Made by a program: the position numbers and the translations under genes. From Tridacna crocea (taxonomy: Eukaryota; Mollusca; Bivalvia; Cardiida; Cardiidae), in assembly GCA_943736015.1 (NCBI GenBank), contig OX031065.1, forward strand, positions 36,594,427 through 36,658,426: a stretch of DNA of 64,000 nucleotides. The letters run 5' to 3'. Below the pieces are notes generated by a model. The model saw only the letters and a program-made list of their open reading frames with translations. It ran no database searches and was not told where the DNA came from. This document shows, one piece after another, positions 53,020 through 63,090 of the stretch (positions are counted from its first letter, which is position 1; each line of letters begins with the position of its first letter).

Positions 53020-53735
53020 ACATGGGCCAGTAACACTGCGATATGACATTGCACAACATACATGTACGTTTAATTTTTCACAATATAGCAGTCTTTCTCT
53101 AAAATAGCATGGTTGTTCATCTACCCAAAAGTGCATAATTATTTTGTTAAAAGTCATGTCGAGACGACAAGAAACGAGAAAACCTCATTAATTACTAAAA
53201 ATGCCGCCAATGATGGAAAAGTACCTTTGGTTTTAATTCCGTTTGGAAGTGAGCAATGAAATGAAAATTAAATGAAATTTATCACAGAAACAACTTATAT
53301 AATATTATATTATGAACATGTATGTACCGAGGATGATGTATGTATATTTTATATCTCTTCACCTGAAATTAACAGCCATGTTATAAATGTACAAAAGTGT
53401 TACCTTACTTTCTGGACAACCTATAGTTTGAATATAAATAAAACACCCAACATTATAATGAGTAAATCTTTTGTTTTATTATCAAAATCAGAACAAATTA
53501 TTTTGAATAGATAGTCATAAATTACAACAAAAAATTATTTCCGACTTCATTCAAGACAACAAATACTTGTGTTTATAATGAATATGGCACTCCTTCCCCA
53601 AATAATAAAGGGGAATAACTCTGGAATAGGCAAAAACAGCAACAAAATTAAGATATGAATACAATAATTTATTGCCAATGCAGGCGTAATATCAACACTA
53701 CTAAATTCTTTTATCCATGCTACAGCTTTTATTAG
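53020..53735. other. Non-genic stretch
   Basis: AT-rich; an 80-codon ORF at 53272-53514 has no recognisable feature and is left uncalled. Confidence 0.5.
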
Positions 53736-53738
53736 TCT

Positions 53739-53966
53739 TTAACCCATTACCACACAATCCCTACTTTTGACGACCCTGAGAGAGAAGCCTTTTGAAAACA
53801 TTGTGGGAAAAGGAGAAAATGCTGGTAACCAGCATTTTCTCCTTTTCCCACAATGTTTTCTACCCTTCGCAAAACAAAGTTCAAATTTTCAGTCACTTTT
53901 ATTTTGTCGTCTGCAAATATTTCGATTTGGACAAACTTACAATTTTGTCGTTTGGTAATGAGTTAA
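53739..53966 (+). mobile_element. TTAA hairpin MITE, family A
   Basis: Full, perfect hairpin; shares right TTAA with the next element. Confidence 0.96.
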
Positions 53967-54408
53967 ACCAAACAATCTCGGGTTTCTATGACCCAGAGGA
54001 AGAAGCCTTCTGAAAACATTGGGAAGGAAAAGAAGAAAATAATGGTATCCAGCATTTTCTCCTTTTTCGAAAAATGTTTTCTACCCTTCTTAACTCTTTA
54101 CCAAACAACAAAATTTCAGGTTTGTCCAAATCCAAAGCATTTGCAGACGACAAATTAAAAGTGACTGTAAATTAGAAATTTGTTTTGTGAAGGGTTGAAA
54201 ACATTTTGGGAAAAGGAGAAAATGCTGGTTACCAGCATTTTCTCCTTTTCCCACAATGTTTTCAAAAGGCTTCTCTCTCAGGGTCGTTAAAAGTCTGGAC
54301 TGTGTGGTAAAGAGATAATTTCAATTTTTCAATCACATATATTTATGTTGTCTGCATATGCTTTCAATTTGGACAAGTCTAAAATTTTGTCCTTTGGTAA
54401 AAAGTATA
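53963..54408 (+). mobile_element. MITE split by a second MITE
   Basis: L arm and hairpin to TTTTCTACCCTTC; R arm resumes at 54319 with TTTCAATTTTTCAATCAC after the nested copy. Confidence 0.85.
54090..54318 (-). mobile_element. TTAA hairpin MITE, family A, nested
   Basis: Full copy inside the R arm of 53963-54408; right target ATAA. Confidence 0.95.
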
Positions 54409-54747
54409 TTAGTTCTGTACCTTACAACAATTTGAAAGCCTTTGCAGACAACAAATTAAATGTGACTCAAAAGATGGAACTTGTTTATAAAAGGGTAGAA
54501 ACTGTTGTGGGAAAAGGAGAAAATGCTGGAAATCAGCATTTTTCCTTTCTCCAAAATGTCTTATACTCATGCAAAAAATATTTGAATTTCTGAGTCACAG
54601 CTATTTGTTGTCTGCAAATGCTTTCCCACAATATTCTGTACCCTGCTGGAAACAAATTTCAATTTTGTCCTGTTCCCACAATGTTTTCAAAAGCCTTCTT
54701 TCTCAGGGTTGTTAATTAAAAGGTGGGATTGTGTGGTAAAGGGTTAA
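54404..54747. mobile_element. Mosaic MITE with two R arms
   Basis: R' (CCTTTGCAGACAACAAATTA), hairpin, then R (TTGTTGTCTGCAAATGCTTT), followed by an extra hairpin foot and L end to TTAA 54744. Confidence 0.8.
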
Positions 54748-54981
54748 CATTATAACTTACTAATTTAGTGCTCTTTAGTGCCTCAAGATATGACATTTGT
54801 CTTTGAAAGAGTTGAAATCCTTTTGGGAAAAACAGAAAATGCTTTAGGGGAATCAAGATCAGACTACATGCTTGTTTTAACACACATTTTCCCAATACAA
54901 AAGATACCATTTTGACACCTACCAACCACAACTACTAGTGATGCAAAATGAAAAAAGTATGCGTGGGAAAGGAAAAGTACT

Positions 54982-55191
54982 TTAACCCATTACCAAACGA
55001 CAGTATTTTAGACTGGTCCAAATTGAAAGCATTTGCAGACGACAAAATAAAAGTGACTGAAAATTTGAAATTTGTTTTGTGAAGGGTAGAAAACATTGTG
55101 GCTACCAGCATTTTTTCCTTTTTCCACAATGTTTTCTAAAGGCTTCTTTGTCAGAGGCGTCAAAAGTAGGGATTGTGTGGTAATGGGTTAA
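54982..55191 (-). mobile_element. MITE with one hairpin arm deleted
   Basis: AACATTGTGG is joined directly to CTACCAGC; both TTAA ends intact. Confidence 0.93.
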
Positions 55192-55342
55192 GCTACATGG
55201 AAAATAAGCTTTCTTTTCCAACAATATTTATAAAAGATGTCAAATGTGGCAAAATACAAAGTCATACTTATAATTAAATGGGGTGAAATGGATAAGGAAA
55301 ATTGGAAACAGACATTACACTGGAAGAAATATCATTATTATA

Positions 55343-56457
55343 ATGCAAAGAAAGTTCTCTAAGATCTGATTGGATAATATGCCTTGAACCTCTACATCAT
55401 GTACACTGGAAAAACCAACATAGAGGAAGTTTCCTTCTTGGAAGCCCGTATAAATGGCTACACTATCAACATCCAAAATGGTGGCATTGATTAAGATTAA
55501 CATCAAGATTATGCACCAAGCTGCACGTTTTAGCACATATTACCAAGGTTTTAGTGATATAAGTTCCAAGTGACGTCAGTTTTCATTAAATTAGGGCACT
55601 CAGAAGAGACATTCTACTTTGTCAGCATACTTAATTTCTTAAACCAAAAAACAGGTAAAATTTCTCCTAACAAAAGGTGGAATGGTAAAAACTTTAAGTA
55701 TAATAAATTTGTTGTAGGGTCAGATGGCAGAGGACTTGGAAACTTGTTCACAGCTGTGGTGAATCATGTTGCCACCTCGCCTTCGGCTGGGGTGACATGC
55801 TTCATCAAAGCCATGAACAAGTTTCCAAGTCCCCTGCCACCTGACTATACAACTAATAATGTTCTTACAGCAATAACTTCCCCCAGGGCAGAAGATTACT
55901 TACTATACTGCAAAGAAATTTCTTGTGATCTGATAGGTTAACATGCCAGGAACATACAAATCATGTTCCCTGGCAAAAACCATGTAGAGCCAGTTTCCCT
56001 TTTCAGTGTACGTAAACATCATTACACGTGCAACACAACATCCAAAATGGCGGCGTCGACTGATCACCAGACTGCACCTTTATGCACCAAACTGCACATT
56101 TTAGTGACGTCAGTTCCCAATGACATCAGTTTTCATTTATTTTGGGCACTCAGAAGGGAATTTCTATTTCATCAGCATTCTCGATTTGTGAGACTATAAA
56201 ACAGGAAAATTTCACTTAATACGCTTTGAAAAGGTATAACTTTGCAGTATAATAAATTCGTTATACGGTCAGGTGGCAGGGGACTTAGAAACTTGTTCAC
56301 GGCTGTGGTTAATCATGTCGCCCCAAGCCGAAGGCTAGGTGGCGACATGATTCACCACAGCTGTGAACAAGTTTCCAAGTCTGCTGCCACCTGACCATAC
56401 AACTAATAATGTTCTTACAGCAATTACTTCACCCAGGGCAGAAGATTACATGTATAT
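55343..56457 (+). repeat. Tandem pair of 566 bp units, each with an inner palindrome
   Basis: Unit 1 starts TGCAAAGAAAGTTC (55343) and unit 2 TGCAAAGAAATTTC (55909). Each holds GGAAACTTGTTCACAGCTGT and its complement around a CGAAGG loop, and TCAGTTTTCATT. The 123-codon ORF at 55570 is repeat sequence. Confidence 0.88.
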
Positions 56458-56484
56458 GGCACAAGTCTGGTGCAGCACACTGAT

Positions 56485-56592
56485 TGAAAATCTCTAGATA
56501 AAAATTGCAAAGTTCCAACTGTTGTTTTCAAGAGCCCTCTCCTTCAGGTTTGAAAAAGCACATACCGGTAATTGCCAGGTAAAGGGTTGGTT
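56485..56592 (-). mobile_element. Decayed MITE end
   Basis: TTGTTTTCAAGAGCCC and CCAGGTAAAGGGTTGG. Confidence 0.55.
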
Positions 56593-56696
56593 AAAATTCT
56601 GAGGTAAGAAAGGTCACCAGCTTAATCCAAATAAAGAATTTTTCACAGAGCTAGAGTTTTAACCCGCACAAACAGAAGCTCTATGTGCTACATCTA

Positions 56697-56894
56697 GGCT
56701 CGTATTCACCAAACATTCTTAAGAGTACTCTTTGTCTTATTCTTCAAGATTTTCTAAATATGAAAGTAACATTACCTCTGATTGGCTAAACCACTTGATT
56801 AAGTCAATCAGAAGTTGTGTTATTTTAAAATCTAGAAAATTCTGGAGACTGAGACCAAGAACATTCTAAAGAATGGTTGATAAATACTGTCCCT
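56697..56894. mobile_element. GTATTCACC palindromic MITE
   Basis: CCTCTGATTGGCTAAACCAC centre, decayed but uninterrupted. Confidence 0.85.
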
Positions 56895-56988
56895 GAAGCC
56901 ATTACAGGATCAAAGTACAAAAAAGCAGGGTTTTTTTTTTGTATTCCCTGAATAGGATTGAACTGAAAAATACAGAACTGACATTCAT

Positions 56989-57218
56989 TTAACTCTTTCC
57001 CAAATGACAATTTTTTGGACTAGACTAAATTGAAAGCATTTGCAGACGACAATTCAACTCTTGCTGAAAAGATGATTTCTGTCTATGATAGGGTAGAAAA
57101 AACATTGTGGGAAATGGAGAAAATGCTGGTTACCAGCATTTTCTCCTTTTCCCACAATGTTCTCAAAAGGCTACTATTCAAGACCCGTAAAAACAAGGAA
57201 TTGTTTGGGAGAAGGTTA
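56989..57218 (-). mobile_element. TTAA hairpin MITE, A2
   Basis: TTGCTGAAAAGATGATTTCT arm as in 7504-7728. Confidence 0.95.
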
Positions 57219-57381
57219 AAATGTACTAATAAATCACATCAATAGCAATTTACTTTCACTAAGTTACAGCACTACCCAGCTACATGTATCTCCTATTATC
57301 CCCTTTTCTCATACATGCATAATTCAATACATTAACCTGTAACCAAATTTCTGAATTTATACTACCTTGAAGTTGAAGGCT

Positions 57382-57600
57382 TTAACCCTTTACCAAACGA
57401 CAAAATTTTAGAATGGTCCAACATGAGAGCATTTGCAGACATCAAAATAAAAGTGACTGAAAATTTGAAATTTCTCTTGGGGAAAAAAACAAAACATAGT
57501 GGGAAAAGGAGAAAATGCTGGTTACCAGCATTTCTACTTTTCCCACAATGTTTTCAGAAGGCTTCTTTCTCAGGGTCGGAATTGTGTGGTAAAGGGTTAA
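57382..57600 (-). mobile_element. TTAA hairpin MITE, family A
   Basis: L arm shortened by about 12 bp (CAGGGTCGGAATTG). Confidence 0.93.
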
Positions 57601-57980
57601 AAAGCATTTTGGGAAAAGGAGAATGTGTCGGCAACTAGCATCCCATAATGTTGTCTACGTCCACTAAGCCAAACTCAAACATTTGAGCCACATTTAACTC
57701 TTGACCGAATGACAAAATTTTAGACTGGTCCAAATTGAAAGCAATAGCATTGATGCCAAATTAAAGTGACTCAAAAACTGAAATTTGTTTTGGGAAGGGT
57801 AGAAAACATTGTGGGAAAAGGAGAAAATGCTGGTTACCAGCATTTTCTCCTTTTCCCAAAATGTTTTCCAAAGGTTTCTTTCTCAGGGTCGTTAAAAGTC
57901 AGGATTGTGTACTAAAGAGTTATTGGTCATCTGCAAGTGCCATCTACATGAACAATAATCTGAAATTTGTTGTCTGGCAA
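57597..57980 (+). mobile_element. MITE split by a second MITE
   Basis: Hairpin foot and R arm start to TTGAGCCACATTTAA; R arm resumes after 57923 with GGTCATCTGCAAGTGCC. Confidence 0.75.
57694..57923 (-). mobile_element. TTAA hairpin MITE, family A, nested
   Basis: Inserted in the R arm of the previous element; left TTAA, right TTAT. Confidence 0.93.
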
Positions 57981-58007
57981 AAAAACACAGGATTGAGTGG
58001 TAGAGGC

Positions 58008-58236
58008 TTAACTCAACCCAACCAACAAATTTTTAGACTGGACCAAATTCAAGGCCTCTGCAGAAACACATTAAATCTTGTTTATATGCCAAATTCTGAC
58101 TTTGATACAGTAGAAAATATTGTGGGAAAGGGAGAAAATGCTGGTCACCCTGCTGGATACAAATATTTTTTGAAAAATATTTGTCATCTGCACGCATTTT
58201 CAATTTTGACCATTTTGGCATTTGGTACAGCATTAA
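58008..58236. mobile_element. Two-R-arm (R/R') MITE
   Basis: Left arm TTTTTAGACTGGACCAAATT and right arm ATTTGTCATCTGCACGC are both R type; the hairpin is reduced to its ascending arm. Confidence 0.8.
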
Positions 58237-58257
58237 AAAGCTAATTGGATCACGGCC

Positions 58258-58438
58258 TTCACCCTTTCCCAAAAAAGCCCTGGTTTTTACGTGTCTGCAG
58301 TAAAAGTCTTTAGAAAACACTATGGAAAAACGAGCCTTTTTGAGAACTTTCCGCCATTTTCTCCCAAATCTAAAATTGTCGTCTGCAAACTCTTTTGGTT
58401 TAGAAGAGTCCATAATCTTTCGTTTGGGAAAGGGTTAA
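58258..58438 (+). mobile_element. Family B MITE, hairpin deleted
   Basis: AACACTATGGAAAAACGAGC joins directly to CTTTTTGAGAAC. Confidence 0.9.
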
Positions 58439-58470
58439 CCTCCAAATTATTTGGTTTACAACACTACTAA

Positions 58471-58699
58471 TTAACCCTTTTCCACACAATGACGACTTTT
58501 AACGACCCTGGGAAAGAAGCCTTTCAAAAACGTTTTGGGAAAAGGAGAAAATGCTGGTAACCAGCATTTTCTCCTTTTCCCAAAATGTTTTCTACTCTAT
58601 CAAAAAATGATTGTACAGTTTGAGCCACATTGAAATTGTCGTCTGCAAATGCTTTAAATTTGGACAAAACTTAAATTTTGTCATCTGGTAATGGGATAA
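58471..58699 (+). mobile_element. TTAA hairpin MITE, TTTTGGG variant
   Basis: Hairpin base TTTTGGGAAAAGG is matched by CCTTTTCCCAAAA, a two-arm change; right target ATAA. Confidence 0.95.
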
Positions 58700-58760
58700 A
58701 TAATTTACTATGGATACAGGTAGAGATATAGTTCCGCTGGGAGGTGAAGAGATAAGATAG

Positions 58761-58988
58761 TTAACCCTTTCCCAAACAAGCCCTTTTTTTTAGGTGTCTG
58801 CAGTACAAGTCTTCAGAAAACACTGTGGGAAATGGAGAAATTGCTCATAACGAGCAATTTCTCCTTTTCCCACAGTGTTTTCTACCCATTTGGAGAACTT
58901 TCTGCCATTTTTATCAAATTTTAAATTGTCGTCTGCAAACTCTTTGAGTTTGGAAGATTCTAAAATTTGTCGTTTGGGAAAGGGTCAA
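58761..58988 (+). mobile_element. TTAA hairpin MITE, family B
   Basis: Full copy; right target TCAA. Confidence 0.95.
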
Positions 58989-59113
58989 TATAATCTAGAA
59001 TGAAAGAGTGGACAGTGTAGATCAAAGATTAAACAGCACATTCTGTGCAGTCTGATCTTGATCTACATCATCTACAAAAGCTTCTTGCATCATCACTGGT
59101 ACTATGGCAAGAG

Positions 59114-59344
59114 TTAACCCTTTACCACACAGTCCAGACCTTCAACAAGTCTGGGGCAGAAGGCTTCTGGCAACATTGCGGGAAAAGGAGAAAATGCTGA
59201 TAACCAGCATTTTCTCCTTTTCCCACAATGTTTTCAACAACACCAGGGACAAGTTTTGTCATTTGGGTCACCTTTGATTTGTTGTTTGCAAATGCTTCTA
59301 AAATTTGGGCCAGTCTGAAATGATGTTGTTTGGTAAAGAGTCAC
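59114..59344 (+). mobile_element. TTAA hairpin MITE, family A, in the ZFPM 3' end
   Basis: Runs to within ten bases of the ZFPM stop codon (59354-59356), so on the minus strand it would be the start of the 3' UTR. Right target decayed to TCAC. Confidence 0.94.
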
Positions 59345-59353
59345 GGATCAAGG

Positions 59354-62300
59354 TCAGGCTGTGGCAGTAGGACTCTGGGATTCCTCTGTGGAGTTTCTAG
59401 CACTACAGTAATATTTCTTATGTGTAAGGAATGATGACAAGTAAGTAAAATTGATATCACAATGTTTGCAATATTTGCGCCCATTTTTGTCTCCCCCACC
59501 AGACATGCCCGGGCTAACGGGGCTCCCAGGGGCAAGGGTCAAAGCAGCTGGAATTCCCCCTTGTAAATGGTACAAGGAAAGCATAGCCTGAGGGTTATAC
59601 AAAAATGGTAAATTTTGAAAAGCTGGAGATTGGGCAGACAGGGGTATCGTGGGTAATTTAGGGGAAGTGCTAAGGGATTTGGGACTGGATGGGGGAGGGG
59701 TTTTTAAGGGCGACTTTGAGGTTGGAGACGTCTGCTCTTGCTTGATATTCAAAATATTCTGACTCATCAAATATCTTGTCTTTGGGTCTGGGGACATATG
59801 TTTAGGAGACATTTTCTCCTGTTTTAGAGAATTCAATTTAGGAGAGACCAAACCTTCCCCAGCAGAACTGGTAACAGTTTGTTGCCTAGCAACATTGGAG
59901 GGCTCGGACAATCCATTTTCTGTTTGATTGGTTTCCTGTGTGGGAGAGGATTGAGGAGAATCAGGAGGGGGAGATCCAGCTGCATGTGAATATATAGACT
60001 GAGATCCAGTGATGGGATGGGATGCATGAACATATGAAGTTGGAGATTTATTTTTGTTATCCAGATCATTGACCTTGCTAGATCGTATTCCTTCCATTTC
60101 ATGTCCATTAATATCTGAATGTTCACCAGCTGTTCCATCCTTTTCAACTGAATCAACACTTCCATTTTCAAATTTGTTGTCCAAATCACCATCATTCCTT
60201 TGATCATTTTCTGTTTTTTCCGACTTGATTTGTGGAGATAAAGATAAACCCATTGTTTGGTTACTCTGACTAGAACTTGACTTTGATGTCCTTGAACTCT
60301 CAACAGAATTTGACCTTGACCTTTCATTAGAAAGGTCACTATCTCTTGACTGTGATCTTTCACACTCTGACCCTGAGATTGGCTCGTTTTCTGACTTGCT
60401 GGTACTTGGCAGCTGTTCTGGATGTTTAGATTGCATATGTACAAGAAGACTAGTTAGGGACTCGGCCACATAATCATTGCAATGTTCACAACGTAAAGTC
60501 TTCATACTTTTCATTGCTTCTAGTGCTGCTATTTCATGCATTCTAAGATGGATTACAAAATCGCTCACATTTGTAAATGTCTGTCCACAAGCTGCACAAA
60601 TCTGGGTCAGAAGATTCTGACCAAGAAATGGAATCATATTCTCTGATTTCTCGAAAGATTTCCTTGACCTTCTTCGTTTGTAGGGTTCATTTTTCATGCG
60701 AATTAGTTCTGTTTCCACGTCAATGGGACCCTTTTCACAAGATCCATTCCTTTGAATTGGCACAAGAGGTGGTTCTTCAAATTCAATCATGTTATCATCT
60801 GTGAATTCTTCTCCATTTTCCACATGCATTTTACCATGCATTCTCATACCTCTTGCAGTATTACCACGGTAACCACACAGATTACACTTAAAAGCTTTGG
60901 TAGGAACATGTACCTTAACATGCTCTGAGAGGCGACTTTCCGTTTGTGTAACGTAATCACAATACATACACCTCAACAGTGGTGCAGTGGCAACTTCTCC
61001 CATACATATGTGTAACTTTAACAGTCTGGCAGACATAAACTCACTTTTACAAATGTCACATCTATAATTTGCCATGTGATTTTGTTCACCTAATTTGTCT
61101 GATTTGTCTTTGATCACTACGTTTGCATCATTTTCCTTACCACTTGGACAATAAAACTCTTTATGTGCTTTTAGAGTTCCTGCAGAACTAAATTTTATTT
61201 TACATGGAATGCAGAAGTATTTGTAACACACTTCACCTGCTTTTACATGATTTTTGTCACCAGTATCTTCTCCTTTAGGTATCTGGTTTAGTAGTTTAGT
61301 GTTGGTTTCTACTGATTCTACAGCATTAGGTGATTGCTTGGCTAAATCAGGACTTTTCATATCTGTATCAGAATTACTGGAGTCTCCTGCGTGGTCTTTA
61401 ACTCGTCTACCTGAACAGTAATGTTCTTTGTGAATCAAATAGTTTTCATGTTTATAGAATACAATATTACACTCAACACATCTACTGACAGATTGTAGAG
61501 GAGGTATTGGTTTCTTGTTCACAAACTGTGTTTGGGCACTGGCCATGAATGTTGGAAGAATTGTGGGAATGTTTAGTGGTGTTTTTACAGGTGACTGACC
61601 TATATGTGATGCCGGTTTCTCAGGTATGGTTCTCAGCTTCATTGTCTCTGTTGGACTAGGTTGTGGTGCATTATCTGGTTCCTGCTTGATTCCTTTGACA
61701 GATTCCCTTTCCTCTGGAGAGTCTTTCCCAGAATCAGATTCCTTCCTTTCACTTGATTTGTTCTTACTCAAATCTAAAGGCTGATCATCTGCAATCTTTG
61801 AAGAACTATCTGATTCTGTTGCCACTTTAACAGGTGGAGATAACTTGACTTCACCCACATGAGAGCTCCTCAAGAGTAGAGGCAAATCTTTGGACATAGT
61901 CTGCAGGAGAAGTTGAGACTGAAGGAGGCTAGGAACAATCATACCTGGAGGTAAAACAGCTTTGCTGGAAGCTAACAATGCCGCAGCATCTAGTCCTGCT
62001 GGTACAGTATGCATAGCCTTTGGTGACAGATCATGTGGGGCCAGGTTTCTCATTGATAGTGGGCTCGCTTCACTAATATCCTCCCCTATTTTGGTATGTT
62101 TAGATCGACTGTACTGGCAGTAGAATTCTTTATGCCCATAATATGTTTTCAGTGACGAAAACTGGATATTACATTCTTTACAGAACATTTCATCTTGACA
62201 ATGTGGTGAAACCGACAGCCTATCAGAGTCAGGAAGTTTTGGAACACTGTTACCGTGAGAGTTCATATGTGCGTGAAGACTAACCAAGTTCTCCGCAGCG

Positions 62301-62469
62301 TGGTCACAAAGTGAACACTTTAGCTGCTCTGTGGCTTTTAACACTTTTGACCGTGTAAGTTCACTTTCAGATGTGCTGTCTGATGAATCCATTTGGGCTT
62401 CCTCCGATGACCTTTTTTGACCTTTAGGAGATACTCTAATGCTGGTGCAAGAACTTGGGCTTGCAGCCT
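59354..62469 (-). CDS. ZFPM: Friend-of-GATA zinc-finger cofactor (ZFPM/FOG, u-shaped-like), terminal exon
   Basis: Nuclear cofactor that binds the N-terminal finger of GATA factors through C2HC fingers and recruits CtBP. A single exon of 3116 bp (about 1037 residues) opens after a poly-T tract and cag (phase 1) and ends at TGA 59354-59356. Fingers, approximate genomic spans: C2H2 62245-62317; C2HC 62110-62184; C2HC 61413-61482; C2HC 61148-61215; short C2HC 61015-61065; C2H2 60920-60975; C2H2 60830-60892; C2H2 60533-60600; C2H2 60420-60495; C2HC 59413-59485 (CKHCDINFTYLSSFLTHKKY). The CtBP motif PLDLS lies at 61768-61782. A long Ser/Pro/Lys-rich stretch separates the last two fingers. The N-terminal part must lie beyond the window, since 62470-64000 is repeat. 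Whether it corresponds to vertebrate ZFPM1 or ZFPM2 cannot be said. Confidence 0.95.
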
Positions 62470-62815
62470 CTGAAAAAAAAAAACATTGAAAACTGAATAT
62501 TACCTTCCAACCATATAAAACTTTGAATGAACAAATTTTGGTTTTAGATTTAAATCTTTGCCACACAATCCTGACTCTAAATGACCCTGAGAAAAGTGCC
62601 TTTTGAAAACATTGTGAAAAAAGGAGAAAAGGCTGGTAACCAGCCTCTGAAAAAAAAAATTGAAAACTGAATATTACTATCAGACCATATAAAACTTTGA
62701 ATGAACAAATTTTGGTTTTTGATTTAAATCTTCGCCACACAATCCCAACTCTAAATGACCCTGAGAAAACTGCCTTTTGAAAACATTGTGAATAAGGAGG
62801 AAATGTTGGTAACAT
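62464..62815 (+). repeat. 177 bp tandem duplication across the ZFPM acceptor
   Basis: CAGCCTCTGAAAAAAAAAA at 62464 and 62641 starts two copies that continue through ATATAAAACTTTGAATGAAC and a MITE L arm. The duplicate contains the minus-strand poly-T tract and cag of the last exon. Confidence 0.93.
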
Positions 62816-62937
62816 GCATTTTCTCCTCTTCTCACAATGTTTTCTACCCTTCCGAAAACAAATTTCAATTTTTCAGTCATATTTATTTTGTCATCTGCAA
62901 ATGTGTTCAATCTAGACGAGTTTTGGTAAAGAGTTAA
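62724..62937 (+). mobile_element. TTAA hairpin MITE, family A
   Basis: Complete but diverged hairpin (GGAGGAAATGTTGGTAAC). Its duplicated left half lies at 62550-62642. Confidence 0.92.
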
Positions 62938-62994
62938 CACACGCATCATATGATATTTAACAGGCAATGTTGGAGATTCTAAAAGATATTTTCA

Positions 62995-63090
62995 CTTTTT
63001 ATCAAATGACAAAATTGAGTAAGTGCAAGGCATTTCCAGAAAACATAGTCAAATTGGCTCAAATGAGGAGAATACTAGATGACATTAAAA
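62995..63090 (-). mobile_element. MITE remnant cut by an AACAAGAG element
   Basis: AAATGACAAAATTGAG and AAATTGGCTCAAATGAGG resemble the arm of 44-267; truncated at 63091. Confidence 0.6.

Noticed and set aside
52801-53157. 118-codon minus-strand ORF
   Set aside because: Covers the SINE at 52779-53008.
55570-55941. 123-codon plus-strand ORF
   Set aside because: Lies wholly in the 566 bp tandem repeat and spans its palindrome; the sister unit is not open.
58033-58413. 126-codon minus-strand ORF
   Set aside because: Read through two MITE copies (R/R' and hairpin-deleted B); its peptide is MITE arm translation seen in many other ORFs.
59833-60444. 203-codon minus-strand ORF
   Set aside because: Out-of-frame shadow of the ZFPM exon; low-complexity composition and no motif.
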